From contig JBGUKW010000042.1 in the NCBI GenBank assembly GCA_045114665.1, positions 1 through 30,583 of the forward strand: a DNA stretch of 30,583 bases. Direction: 5' to 3'. A model generated the notes under the pieces. It was not told the DNA's origin. It ran no database searches and worked only from the letters and a program-made list of their open reading frames with translations. Shown piece after piece: positions 1-7,898 of the stretch. The position numbers and the translations under genes are program-made. Positions within the stretch are counted from its first letter, which is position 1, and each line of letters opens with the position of its first letter. The DNA comes from CADAWZ01 sp045114665. GTDB taxonomy: Bacteria; Vulcanimicrobiota; CADAWZ01.

Positions 1-93
1 AGAATAAATAAAAGAAGCAGTAAGAAATATCCGTGAGGATTTCAATTCCATTATGTGAGTATATTTAATCACATTTTGAGTAGCAGGTAAATT

Positions 94-846
94 GTGAAGA
101 TTAAATTTTTATTGGCTATATCTCTTGTATTTCTTTTTACTGTTCCTGTTTTAGCACAGAATAATGCTAAGAAGATTTTAGATAGACTTTACTGTCCTTC
201 TGGTCAAATGCCTGTACAAGATGCTGTTATAGAACTTGAGGAGATGTCCGCAGATGGTTCTACTGGAAAAATGTCTCTTTCAAGTAAAGATAAAATTTAT
301 TTTAAGAAGAATTGTAGAATAAGAATAGATGTAGTTATTTCTGATCCAGGTGGTCAGCTTGATGGAAGACAGATGACAATTATTAGAGATGGAACACATG
401 CTTTTCACTATCTTTCAACAGGTCAATATCCTGTCAAGAAAAAATTGGACATACCAAGTGCTCCTTTAAATATGTTGTTTGGAGTTATGCAATACCCTCA
501 AGATTCTGCAAATACATATAGTATTGTTGGAACAGAAGTTATTGATGGAGTAAAGACAGCTAAGATTAGTATAAAAAATGGAAGTTCTGAAAAAACTGTT
601 TGGGTCGATCCAAAAAGATTAGTTCCTTTAAAATTGGAATTGGAGTCTCAAAAAGGAAAAGATAAGGTAAAGAAAACAGTTGTATATAAAGAAATTGGAA
701 TGACAAAAGATGGAAGATATATTCCAATGAAATTGGAAAAATATACAAATGGAACTCTAACTGAATTAATAGTTTATAAAGCCCTTGTGATAAATACAGA
801 TATAAATGACGATCTATTTACTCCTATGGAGAAATTTTTGAAATAG
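94..846 (+). CDS. Exported LolA/LolB-like outer-membrane lipoprotein-sorting protein
   Basis: The 250-residue protein starts at a GTG with a weak upstream AGG. It opens with a classic signal peptide (Lys-rich start, hydrophobic stretch to about residue 20, VLAQ cleavage region). The rest reads as alternating beta strands typical of the LolA/LolB fold: a charged YFKKNCRIRIDV strand, a short DGTHAFHY strand, then VDPKRLVPLKLEL, the hallmark 'V-D-P-xx-(F/L)-xP' strand of outer-membrane lipoprotein-sorting proteins. The family binds acyl chains of lipoproteins in the periplasm, and that role is inferred here. It is the first complete gene of a five-gene operon; the next gene starts 2 bp after its stop. 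No lipobox cysteine is visible, so it should be soluble in the periplasm. Confidence 0.7.
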   Translation: MKIKFLLAISLVFLFTVPVLAQNNAKKILDRLYCPSGQMPVQDAVIELEEMSADGSTGKMSLSSKDKIYFKKNCRIRIDVVISDPGGQLDGRQMTIIRDGTHAFHYLSTGQYPVKKKLDIPSAPLNMLFGVMQYPQDSANTYSIVGTEVIDGVKTAKISIKNGSSEKTVWVDPKRLVPLKLELESQKGKDKVKKTVVYKEIGMTKDGRYIPMKLEKYTNGTLTELIVYKALVINTDINDDLFTPMEKFLK

Positions 847-848
847 TT

Positions 849-1922
849 ATGAAGAAATTTTTATTTATTTTATTCTCATTTTCATTATTGCTTACATCTA
901 TATGTTTTTCAAAAGATTATGAAGAATTGACTGACAATACATTCAAATCAGTCAAAAATTATGTTTCTTCTAAATCAAATAAAATGGATGTTGGAGTTGG
1001 TTTTTATCATATTGAGACAGGAAAAAGTTTTTATATAAAACCAAATGAAAATTTTCCTCTTGCAAGTGTATTTAAAGTTCCTATTATGATTTGCGTTCTT
1101 CAAAATATTGATAGAGGAAAATTGTCATTATCTGATAAATTAATTTTAAAGAGAAATGATCAGTGTGTTGGAAGTGGTGATATTCAATTTTCTTCATTAG
1201 GACAGTCATTTACTGTTTCAGATTTGATGTATAAAATGATTTCTGTGAGTGATAATACTGCTTCTGATATGCTTTGGAATTATATAGGATATAATGCTTG
1301 TAATGACTTAATGAGAAATATTGGTCTTACTGATAGTGATATATATATAGCAAATCGTCCTTCTTGGCTTTTATCTCTAGGAGAATACAGTAAGTTTAGA
1401 AATTATAACTCTTTAAAGATTGCATCTGTTTGGAAAAATATGAGTAAATCTGAGAAATTTTCTGCAATACAAGATGTTATTGAAGAAAATAGTGATTTGA
1501 CATTGGCAGAGTTCCAAAAAATAGAAGACAATTCAGAAAATACAGGTAGTTATGAAACAGATGTAGTTGTTGCTGAAGCTCTTGACAATTTATCTACACC
1601 AAAGGAGTTTTCCTTACTTCTTGCAAAGTTATATAAAGGTGAGCTTTTGAGTAAATCTATGACAAATAAAGCTCTTGCGTATATGGGTTCTTGTAAATAC
1701 AATTCAAGAATACCTGGTAAACTTCCAAATGGTACTAAAGTTTGGCATAAAACTGGAACTATTGCAGGTTGTGTAAATGATGCAGGTATCGTAAAATTTT
1801 CAGATAATTCTCATGGAGTATTGGTTGTTTTTATAAGAAGAATAAAACAGGGGAATTCTTCAGAAGCTACAAAAACTATTGCTGATATTTCAAAGATTAT
1901 ATATAATAATTTTTCAAAATAA
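849..1922 (+). CDS. Exported class A beta-lactamase-like serine hydrolase with enlarged omega region
   Basis: 357 residues with a signal peptide (about 1-21). Three active-site motifs of the penicillin-binding/beta-lactamase fold are present in order: S73-V-F-K76 (nucleophile and general base), S134-D-N136, and K301-T-G303 within WHKTGT. This is the class A layout (SxxK, SDN, KTG). The omega-loop ExxLN motif that supplies the deacylating glutamate is not visible. SDN is separated from the conserved TPxE segment (T250-P251) by about 115 residues, roughly 60 more than in classical enzymes. The protein may therefore be a DD-peptidase-like hydrolase or slow beta-lactamase, not an efficient resistance enzyme. 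It acts in the periplasm on peptidoglycan or beta-lactams. It lies 2 bp after the LolA-like gene and 21 bp before the next gene, so it is co-transcribed. Confidence 0.75.
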   Translation: MKKFLFILFSFSLLLTSICFSKDYEELTDNTFKSVKNYVSSKSNKMDVGVGFYHIETGKSFYIKPNENFPLASVFKVPIMICVLQNIDRGKLSLSDKLILKRNDQCVGSGDIQFSSLGQSFTVSDLMYKMISVSDNTASDMLWNYIGYNACNDLMRNIGLTDSDIYIANRPSWLLSLGEYSKFRNYNSLKIASVWKNMSKSEKFSAIQDVIEENSDLTLAEFQKIEDNSENTGSYETDVVVAEALDNLSTPKEFSLLLAKLYKGELLSKSMTNKALAYMGSCKYNSRIPGKLPNGTKVWHKTGTIAGCVNDAGIVKFSDNSHGVLVVFIRRIKQGNSSEATKTIADISKIIYNNFSK

Positions 1923-1943
1923 TTTGTTGAGAGGTTTAAAAAT

Positions 1944-2468
1944 ATGAACAAACTAGATAATAAGCAAGATGTAAAAACTTATTATTCTTATGAACTTGAT
2001 GATAATAAGAAGATGATTAAATATATTAACTGGGGAGCTTGGTTGTTTTCTCTTATTGCTTTAGTTAGTTTTACATTTGTTATGAGATCGTTGGGAACAA
2101 CAATTCCTATGATTATTGCTTTATCTTCCTTTTTAGTTTTTGGTGGTTTAGCTTTTTATGTTTGGGCTGAATACAAAAAAATGAAATCTATTTTTGATAG
2201 TGAACCAGTTGTTGCACATAGCTGGGGACTCGAAACTGAAACTGAAGGATTAAAATCAAATATAAAATGGGAAGATATGGAAAATTTATCATCTTCTACT
2301 ATTAAATTTTGTATTTTATGGAATTTGACTAAATATACTTTAAAATATAAGAGTGGCGTTTTTTTCTTTTACGACAATCTTGAAAATGTAAAATTTCTTG
2401 AAAATTTCATAAGAAAAAATATGAAGGCTGTTATTGATAGCCAAAATGAAATAAAATGGACTAAATAA
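1944..2468 (+). CDS. Two-helix membrane protein with a soluble PH-like C-terminal domain
   Basis: 174 residues with no cleavable signal. There are two adjacent hydrophobic segments, about residues 31-48 and 54-73, joined by a very short turn. The first 30 residues are polar and the last 95 form a soluble domain. The layout resembles YcxB/bPH-type proteins, where two helices anchor a PH-like domain on the cytoplasmic face. The motif IKWEDMENL is the kind of strand-plus-tryptophan seen in such domains, and a similar VKWEDVTHV occurs in the kinase at 9947-15754. Gene spacing (GAGAGG ribosome site upstream; next gene 2 bp downstream) places it in the envelope operon. I cannot assign a specific function. 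Confidence 0.5.
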   Translation: MNKLDNKQDVKTYYSYELDDNKKMIKYINWGAWLFSLIALVSFTFVMRSLGTTIPMIIALSSFLVFGGLAFYVWAEYKKMKSIFDSEPVVAHSWGLETETEGLKSNIKWEDMENLSSSTIKFCILWNLTKYTLKYKSGVFFFYDNLENVKFLENFIRKNMKAVIDSQNEIKWTK

Positions 2469-2470
2469 TC

Positions 2471-3103
2471 ATGGATAAAAAAAATTCTAAGATAAATATT
2501 CTTTCTCTTCTTTTATTGATTTGCGTATCAATTTTTTTAACAGGTTGTTTTGGTACAGATAATAAGAGTAAAAAGCAAGTTGATCCTCAAAAAACAACAG
2601 AAATAAAGGTTGAAGACACAAAAGAAGTTGCAACTAATATTAATACAACTCCAAAAGTTGATACTAAGGAAACGACTCCTGTAAAAAATGTAAGTCTTTC
2701 AAAAGAATTAGTAGTTTCTGTTTATTATGCAAGCACTAAAGAAGATCCAGATGGAGTAAATCCAGAAAATACATATCCTTCAGAAGTTAAAATTTCTGCA
2801 GACAATAGAGAAGATGTTGCTAAAAAAGCACTTGAAATCTTGATTTCAGGACCTAAAGACAATGAAAAAGATAAAGGCTTTTATACATCTATTCCGTCAA
2901 ATACTTCTGTAAATTATGTGAAATTTAAAGATAATAAGGTTATAGCAGACTTTTCTAAAAATCTCAATTCTGGTGGTGGAAGTTTTGATATGACTCAGAG
3001 AAGATCACAAATTGAGAATACTTTGAGAAGTATATATCCTGATAAAGATGTTGAAATTGCTATATCTGTTGATGGTTCTGAAGAACAGGCACTTCAGCCT
3101 TAA
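2471..3103 (+). CDS. GerMN-domain lipoprotein
   Basis: 210 residues. A lysine-rich start and a hydrophobic helix end in the lipobox L-T-G-C (Cys about 26), so the mature protein is lipid-anchored. A polar Lys/Thr-rich linker (about 27-75) leads into a GerMN (sporulation and spore germination) domain from about 78 to the end. The domain is recognised by the VYYAS opening, AKKALEILISGP, a turn with threonine/serine, then VIADFSKNL and the helix RRSQIENTLRSIYP before EIAISVDG. GerMN domains occur in cell-envelope lipoproteins in many bacteria, including non-sporulating ones. The role is usually tied to peptidoglycan or envelope assembly but is not biochemically settled. It starts 2 bp after the preceding stop, so translational coupling is likely. 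Confidence 0.78.
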   Translation: MDKKNSKINILSLLLLICVSIFLTGCFGTDNKSKKQVDPQKTTEIKVEDTKEVATNINTTPKVDTKETTPVKNVSLSKELVVSVYYASTKEDPDGVNPENTYPSEVKISADNREDVAKKALEILISGPKDNEKDKGFYTSIPSNTSVNYVKFKDNKVIADFSKNLNSGGGSFDMTQRRSQIENTLRSIYPDKDVEIAISVDGSEEQALQP

Positions 3104-3130
3104 GATATTAAATTGCGGAGAATTTGAAAA

Positions 3131-3997
3131 GTGAAATCTTTAACTAAAATTTTATTTTTGTCTTTATTGATGATTATTATTTCAAATGGCATTTTGTCTG
3201 CAGATGAGATGCTTATTCGGAGATTGGGAAATACAGGTAAAAAAGTTGGTATATTAGGAGTTAATGTAGGAACTTATGAATTAAATGATAAGTCTGCATT
3301 TAAAAAAGCCCTTAGAGAGGGAGCAACTTTTATAAATTCTTCTCCATTTGTTGAAGGAAGTGAAAAATTTATAGCTGAAAATTTAACTCCAGCATATAGA
3401 GAGAGATGTCTTTTAACAACACATTGGAAATTGGATTTAAATGCTTCTGAAGATACTTATATTAGACAATTTTCTTCAAGTTTAAAAAATTTGAGTGTTG
3501 ATTTTATTGATTGTGTTATTGTTGATGATATAAAAGAGACTAAATATTTACAAAAAAATGATATTTTTAATGCTTTTTATAAACTTAGAAAACAGGGTAA
3601 AGTCAAATATATTGGTGCACATGTCAAGAAGACTGAAAAAGATTCTCTTTCAAAAGTTTTGAAATATGTCATTAAAAGATGTGATTATGATTTTATAGTT
3701 TTTGATTATAATACAAGTAATTTTAATGAGATAAAAAATTATATTGATTTATGTGGACAACTTGGAAAAGGTGTCATAGCTGTTGGAACCTTAGAAGATA
3801 GTTTAAAAAATGAGGAACTTGCTCGTAGAATTGCTGGTAGAAAGAAATTATCTCTTGACTCTGCTCTCATTCGATGGGCTGTTAATTCTACAAGTTGGCT
3901 TTCTTCTATTTTAATTCCTGTAAATGATCCAAAAGTTGTTGAATCAGCTATTGAAGGAGCTGTTGAAGAAGAAGATACAAATGTATTTGGACTTTAG
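3131..3997 (+). CDS. Exported aldo/keto-reductase-fold protein, probable pseudoenzyme
   Basis: 288 residues from a GTG start preceded by GCGGAG. An N-terminal signal peptide (about 1-24, ILSA cleavage region) is unusual for this normally cytoplasmic NADPH enzyme family. The body follows the aldo/keto reductase barrel: RRLGNTGKKVGILGVNVGTY, ALREGATFIN, SEKFIAENL, SVDFIDCVIV, FYKLRKQGKVKYIG, ALIRWAVN and IPVNDPKVVESAIEGA. By alignment to the family consensus all four catalytic residues are replaced: Asp by N69, Tyr by V74, Lys by H98 and His by D132. Redox catalysis is therefore doubtful, and a binding or scaffolding role in the periplasm is more plausible. It is the last gene of the envelope operon, 27 bp after the GerMN gene. 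Confidence 0.75.
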   Translation: MKSLTKILFLSLLMIIISNGILSADEMLIRRLGNTGKKVGILGVNVGTYELNDKSAFKKALREGATFINSSPFVEGSEKFIAENLTPAYRERCLLTTHWKLDLNASEDTYIRQFSSSLKNLSVDFIDCVIVDDIKETKYLQKNDIFNAFYKLRKQGKVKYIGAHVKKTEKDSLSKVLKYVIKRCDYDFIVFDYNTSNFNEIKNYIDLCGQLGKGVIAVGTLEDSLKNEELARRIAGRKKLSLDSALIRWAVNSTSWLSSILIPVNDPKVVESAIEGAVEEEDTNVFGL

Positions 3998-4020
3998 TTA
4001 TATGTTTTTTATAAAAACTA

Positions 4021-4049
4021 TTGCATAATTTGTAAATTTGTGCTATTTT
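4021..4049 (+). promoter_or_regulatory. Sigma-70-type promoter for the YtxH/STAS pair
   Basis: TTGCAT (4021-4026), a 17-bp spacer, then TATTTT (4044-4049) preceded by an extended TGC. It lies in the 119-bp gap after the envelope operon and about 70 bp before the YtxH start, which has a strong AAGGAG site. Confidence 0.5.
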
Positions 4050-4116
4050 TATATAAAAATACTATTTGTTTTGTAAATAATGAATAATCAATATTTTTTA
4101 AAAAGGAGACTTAGTG

Positions 4117-4467
4117 ATGGATAATAAATCAGGTCTAAGTTTTATGTGTGGCATGCTTTGTGGTGCTACAGTAGGTGCTGTTTTGGCAATTCTTTTTGCT
4201 CCCCAGTCAGGAGAAGAAACTCGTGCACAACTTAAAGAAAGTGGAGAGAAGTTTTATAAAAATGCAGAAGTAAAAGTAAAAGAATTTGCTGAAAATGCTC
4301 CAAAAGCAATAAACGATGCTGTTGAACAAGGTAAAAAGGCAATAAATGATGCTGTTGAGCAGGGCAAAAAAGTTATTGAAGATAGCAAAAAGAATCTTGA
4401 AGATGGTATAAGTAAGACAAGAGAGCGTTTTGCTGAGATCAAAAAATCTGACAATGTAAAAAATTAG
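4117..4467 (+). CDS. YtxH-like general stress membrane protein
   Basis: 116 residues. A GTG three bases upstream is also in frame, but ATG 4117 sits 8 bp from the AAGGAG site and is preferred. The N-terminal glycine-rich hydrophobic segment (about 5-28) ending in LFAPQSGEETR is the signature of YtxH family proteins: one membrane helix, then the 'APxSGxETR' turn, then a long amphipathic helix. The C-terminal two thirds is a charged helix containing a tandem repeat of AINDAVEQGKK, likely from an internal duplication. YtxH in Bacillus belongs to the SigB general stress response but its biochemical role is unknown. The next gene, 12 bp downstream, is a STAS anti-sigma antagonist, which fits a stress-linked operon. 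Confidence 0.8.
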   Translation: MDNKSGLSFMCGMLCGATVGAVLAILFAPQSGEETRAQLKESGEKFYKNAEVKVKEFAENAPKAINDAVEQGKKAINDAVEQGKKVIEDSKKNLEDGISKTRERFAEIKKSDNVKN

Positions 4468-4479
4468 TTTGAGGTTTTT

Positions 4480-4821
4480 ATGGATATAAAGGTAGATGTA
4501 AAAGAGGGCGAAGGCTGTAATATTCTTAATGTATGTGGTGATGTAGATGTTTATACATCTCCTAAAGTTAAAGAATCTATAAATGCTTTAATTGAAAAAG
4601 AGATTTATAATATAGTAGTAAATCTTGAAGATGTAAGATATGTTGACAGTACTGGATTAGGTGTTTTGATAGGTGCTTTGAAGAGGGTAAAAGAACACAA
4701 TGGTAATATAGTTCTTGTATGTACAAATCCTCAGATAAAGAAGATCTTTCAAATCACTGGACTTGTCAAAATATTTAGCATTTTTGCTAATAATGAAGAT
4801 GCTATTGGAGCATTGAAATAG
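4480..4821 (+). CDS. STAS-domain anti-sigma factor antagonist (SpoIIAA/RsbV type)
   Basis: 113 residues, a single STAS domain of normal length. The key motif VRYVDSTGLGVLIGAL carries S57, the serine phosphorylated by cognate HPK/anti-sigma kinases in SpoIIAA and RsbV. The C-terminal end, NPQIKKIFQITGLVKIFSIF, matches the family's last helix-strand. Such proteins bind an anti-sigma kinase and release a sigma factor when unphosphorylated. No partner kinase (RsbW/SpoIIAB) is encoded in this window, so its partner must be elsewhere. Start choice: ATG preceded by GAGG at about 7 bp. It shares a transcript with the YtxH gene and is followed by an intrinsic terminator. Confidence 0.85.
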   Translation: MDIKVDVKEGEGCNILNVCGDVDVYTSPKVKESINALIEKEIYNIVVNLEDVRYVDSTGLGVLIGALKRVKEHNGNIVLVCTNPQIKKIFQITGLVKIFSIFANNEDAIGALK

Positions 4822-4856
4822 ACTGTGGTGTTAAATTTATTTTTTTGAAATTTAAA

Positions 4857-4905
4857 GAGCAGGCAGAAAAGTTTTATTTTTTACTTTTTCTGCTTGCTTT
4901 ATTAT
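4857..4905 (+). terminator. Intrinsic terminator after the STAS gene
   Basis: The arms GCAGGCAGAAAAGT and ACTTTTTCTGCTTGC pair with one bulge and one G-U, followed by a T-rich stretch (TTTATTATTT). The hairpin covers the in-frame TTG at 4894, which argues that the next gene starts at ATG 4918 instead. Confidence 0.7.
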
Positions 4906-4917
4906 TTAAGAAAGATT

Positions 4918-6909
4918 ATGTGTTTTAAAAATAATTTTAAATTATATACAATATTTTTTGTTTTATTTTTTGTTCTATTTTATTCAGTATCTTTTTCTGA
5001 AAATTTATCTTCTTTAACAGGTGTTAGATATAGTAAGTCGCCAGAAAAAGTTAGGATTGTATTTGAATTTTCTGATAAAGTAGATTGTCATTTTTCTTCG
5101 ACATCTTTTCCAGAACCAGCTATAAATGCTGTTATAACAGGAGCCTTGATTTCACCTTCTGTTAAATCTAAAATAAAAGAATCTTCTGATAATCTTTTTT
5201 TAGGTCTTTCGATATCTAAAAGAGGTTGTAGGTCTATTTCTGTAGATATAGATTTGAATTATCCAATTTCAAAAGATAAGGTAAAATTAATATCTTTGAA
5301 TGATTCTGGAAAAAATAGAATTGTTTTTGATTTATATAGAGATTTTTCTATTAAATACAAAACAAAAATTTCAAATGACATTACATTGAATACAGAAGAA
5401 TCTGCAAATTCGAATGGATATTTGATTTTTAATGATCTATCTGTAAAGGCTTATCCGAAAGGTCAGGCTTATTTTGATATTTCTATGGCTTCAGGAGCTA
5501 AGGGAAGGGAAAAAGTTACTGATGCAAGAAAAAGAAATGCCTGCATTGCTGCTGTAAATGGTGGTTTTTTTGCTTGGGAAGGTGGAACTCCTTTAGGTCT
5601 TGTCTATAGGTATGGAAAATTGATTGCTCCACATGTTTCAAGAAGACCACCTCGCACTTGTTTTGGCATTCTTATGGATGGAACTCCTATAATTGACAAA
5701 ATCACTGCAAAATCAGGAAATATATTTAAATCTGACGGAAAGCCTTTAAATAATGTCGCTTTTGTTCTAGGAGGAGGACCAAATCTTGTTTCAAATGGTT
5801 GTACAAAAATGACAGCAGATGAAGAAGGTTTAGGTAAAGGTGGAAATGATATAACACATAGAGCAGGAAGAACTGCTGTTGGTACTGACTATTCTGGAAA
5901 TATTCATTTATTTACTGCAACAGGATTCAATGATAGCCATAGTGAAGGAATGAAGTTAATAGATTTTGCTTCAAAATTATCTTCAAATGGAATAGTTAAT
6001 GCCATGAATTTTGATGGCGGTGGTTCTTCAGCTTTGGATATTTTGGGCATGGATGTTTCAAAACCAGTTGGAGTTTCTCGATATGAAAGACCAGTTGGAA
6101 ATTTCTTATGTCTTTATTCTAAAGAGAAAATGCTTGCTCCTTATGTCATTAAATTGTTAAATAGTGATAAAAAGGATATTAAAGCAGATGGGGTTGATTC
6201 GGCTTCTATTTCGATTTCTGTATCCTATGCAGATGGTACACCAGTTGAAGATGGAACTTATGTTAAAATTATTCCTTCTTTTGGAGAATTTCCTTTTTTT
6301 GTAAAGACATCTTCTGGAAAAGCTGATTTTAAAATAGGAAACACAAAAAAGTGTGGTAATTTTTATGTATTTGCTGTTTGTGGGCTTTCTGCAGAAAAAA
6401 TTTTAAATGGCAGATTTATTGCAAGTAAGCCTTCATATTTTGAAATGACTTCGTCTTATAAAAAAATGGCTAATGCAGATAATTATAAAGTTGATTTTAC
6501 AAGTGAAGATGAATATGGAAATAGAATTACAGAAGGAAAATTTAAATTTGTAATATATGATGAAGATAATACTTCTGAGTTGTATTCGAATGAATTAAAT
6601 CTTCCTGCTACTGGATCGATGTCTTTTTATGTTGATAAAGAATTTGCAGGTAAAACCGTTTCTGCATTAAATGAATCTGGTAATGTTATAGCAACATGTG
6701 TTCTTGTAAAACCATTGGAAGTAAAGCCTATTGAGATTAAACCTGTTGATTCTGGAAATGGAGAAAATAAGGATAATAAGGAAAATTTAGATAAAGAAAA
6801 TAAAGATAACGAGAATCTCGATAAGAAAGATGATTTAGATAAGAATAAAGATGAGAAAAAAGACGACAATAAAGATGACAAAGATTCAGATAAAAGTGAT
6901 ATAGAGTAA
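4918..6909 (+). CDS. Secreted NAGPA-domain (phosphodiester glycosidase-like) protein with AMIN-like and Ig-like modules
   Basis: 663 residues from ATG 4918; an in-frame TTG at 4894 lies inside the upstream terminator. An N-terminal signal helix (about 8-27) is followed by an AMIN-like beta domain (about 30-140; VRYSKSPEKVRIVFEFSD). The core (about 165-400) is a NAGPA domain, as in the human 'uncovering enzyme' and bacterial spore/exopolysaccharide proteins. Its hallmarks are V213-N-G-G-F-F, GRTAVG and N364-F-D-G-G-G-S-S, with LGLVYRYGKL between. The region from about 418 (KKDIKADGVDSASISISV) looks like an Ig/Big-type domain and is followed by a second beta module (about 513-600). The last 55 residues are almost only Lys, Asp, Asn and Glu, a flexible tail that may contact wall or membrane. 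AMIN modules often bind peptidoglycan or secretin structures, so a wall-glycan hydrolase role is inferred. Confidence 0.75.
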   Translation: MCFKNNFKLYTIFFVLFFVLFYSVSFSENLSSLTGVRYSKSPEKVRIVFEFSDKVDCHFSSTSFPEPAINAVITGALISPSVKSKIKESSDNLFLGLSISKRGCRSISVDIDLNYPISKDKVKLISLNDSGKNRIVFDLYRDFSIKYKTKISNDITLNTEESANSNGYLIFNDLSVKAYPKGQAYFDISMASGAKGREKVTDARKRNACIAAVNGGFFAWEGGTPLGLVYRYGKLIAPHVSRRPPRTCFGILMDGTPIIDKITAKSGNIFKSDGKPLNNVAFVLGGGPNLVSNGCTKMTADEEGLGKGGNDITHRAGRTAVGTDYSGNIHLFTATGFNDSHSEGMKLIDFASKLSSNGIVNAMNFDGGGSSALDILGMDVSKPVGVSRYERPVGNFLCLYSKEKMLAPYVIKLLNSDKKDIKADGVDSASISISVSYADGTPVEDGTYVKIIPSFGEFPFFVKTSSGKADFKIGNTKKCGNFYVFAVCGLSAEKILNGRFIASKPSYFEMTSSYKKMANADNYKVDFTSEDEYGNRITEGKFKFVIYDEDNTSELYSNELNLPATGSMSFYVDKEFAGKTVSALNESGNVIATCVLVKPLEVKPIEIKPVDSGNGENKDNKENLDKENKDNENLDKKDDLDKNKDEKKDDNKDDKDSDKSDIE

Positions 6910-6912
6910 AGT

Positions 6913-6939
6913 TAATTGGTAGTTTACCAACACGCTCTA
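6913..6939 (-). repeat. Copy A of the TTGGTAAACT dispersed repeat
   Basis: This 27-bp stretch is identical, in inverse orientation, to 8474-8500. It contains the short palindrome TTGGTA-GTT-TACCAA. It lies between the NAGPA gene and the second LolA-like gene. Related shorter copies are at 8659-8671 and 29399-29414. Confidence 0.8.
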
Positions 6940-6966
6940 TTTAAATACAAGAAGGATTGTGATACC

Positions 6967-7881
6967 ATGAAAAAGATATTTTTAGTTTTTAGTTTTTTTG
7001 TTGCATTATCTTTTCCTGTTTATGCAGGTAATGGACAGACAACAGTAAATGTGGATACAAAAAATCCAGTTGTTATTAAAATTCCATCTTTGAAGACTGA
7101 GGTAAAAGACGGAGATAAAAAAGATACCGAGGTAAAAGACGGAAATAAAAAAGATACCGAGGTAAAAGACGGAGATAAAAAAGATACCGAGGTAAAAGAC
7201 GGAGATAAAAAAGATACTGAGGTAAAAGACGGAGATAAAAAGATTGAATCCTCAACAAGTGATGATTTTGTATTGCCACCTTCAGGAACTTCATTGAGAA
7301 GAGCTCAGGCTTTTAAAATTGTTGAAAAAATGAAAAATGTAAATAAAGGACTTAAAGATTATACTTGTCCTATCAATGCAAGTGTAAAGACAAAATATTC
7401 TTTTCTTGCAATTCCTTTTAATTTAGAAGGTGATTATTATTTTAAAGAGCCTGATCACTATAAAGTTGAATTTAAAAAAGCTCCTGATTTTCTTTCTAAA
7501 TATCCAAGTGCATTTGGTTGGAGTTTGCCAGATCCAAATAAATATACTATGAAAATTTTTGATGGAGATGGTGATTTTACTGATTGTTTCATTTTAAGAA
7601 TGATACCTATAGAAGGTAGGGGAGACCTTCAAAAAATAGATATGTATATAAATAGAACGACTTGGTTATTTCCACGTCAAATTTATACATATCAAAATGG
7701 AGGAGAAGTTGACATAAGATGTTCTTACAGAGATGTTAAGGGATTTAAATTGTTTGGAAGTATGGAAGTAGAAGCTAATTTTCCAAAGATGGGAATTAAA
7801 GCAACTGGAAATGCTTCGTATGGATATTATAAAATAAATACAGATCTTCCTGATGAAATATTTATTGATAAGAAGAAGTAA
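6967..7881 (+). CDS. Second exported LolA-like protein with a Lys/Asp tandem-repeat linker
   Basis: 304 residues from ATG 6967, which has AAGGA 10 bp upstream; an in-frame TTG at 6916 would start inside a dispersed repeat and is rejected. The signal peptide (about 1-21, VYAG) is followed by a linker of five tandem T-E-V-K-D-G-D-K-K-D units (about 44-92). The C-terminal part (about 110-304) is LolA/DUF2092-like: a helix KIVEKMKNVNKGLKDYTC, then repeated beta strands such as LEGDYYFKEPDHYKVEFKKAP and DMYINRTTWLFPRQIYTY, the last being the typical 'D-x-x-T-xx-P' strand. It probably binds lipid or lipoprotein in the periplasm. It follows the NAGPA gene by 57 bp and may share its transcript. Confidence 0.68.
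   Translation: MKKIFLVFSFFVALSFPVYAGNGQTTVNVDTKNPVVIKIPSLKTEVKDGDKKDTEVKDGNKKDTEVKDGDKKDTEVKDGDKKDTEVKDGDKKIESSTSDDFVLPPSGTSLRRAQAFKIVEKMKNVNKGLKDYTCPINASVKTKYSFLAIPFNLEGDYYFKEPDHYKVEFKKAPDFLSKYPSAFGWSLPDPNKYTMKIFDGDGDFTDCFILRMIPIEGRGDLQKIDMYINRTTWLFPRQIYTYQNGGEVDIRCSYRDVKGFKLFGSMEVEANFPKMGIKATGNASYGYYKINTDLPDEIFIDKKK
7096..7242 (+). repeat. Five tandem 30-bp repeats inside the LolA-like gene
   Basis: Five units beginning ACTGAGGTAAAAGAC (units 2-4 with ACC) are almost identical at the DNA level, with one A/G change in unit 2. Each encodes ten residues (TEVKDGDKKD). Because 30 is a multiple of 3, gain or loss of units would change linker length without shifting frame. The near-perfect DNA identity suggests recent slippage. 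Confidence 0.95.
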
Positions 7882-7898
7882 ATAAAAAGAGTATAAAT

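Noticed and set aside
1..36. Possible tail of a preceding plus-strand gene (frame 1, ending TGA at 34-36)
   Set aside because: Only eleven codons are visible, and nothing in them identifies a protein or shows coding bias.
7076..7294. Repetitive antisense frame opposite the 30-bp repeats
   Set aside because: It exists only because the 30-bp tandem repeat keeps all frames open.
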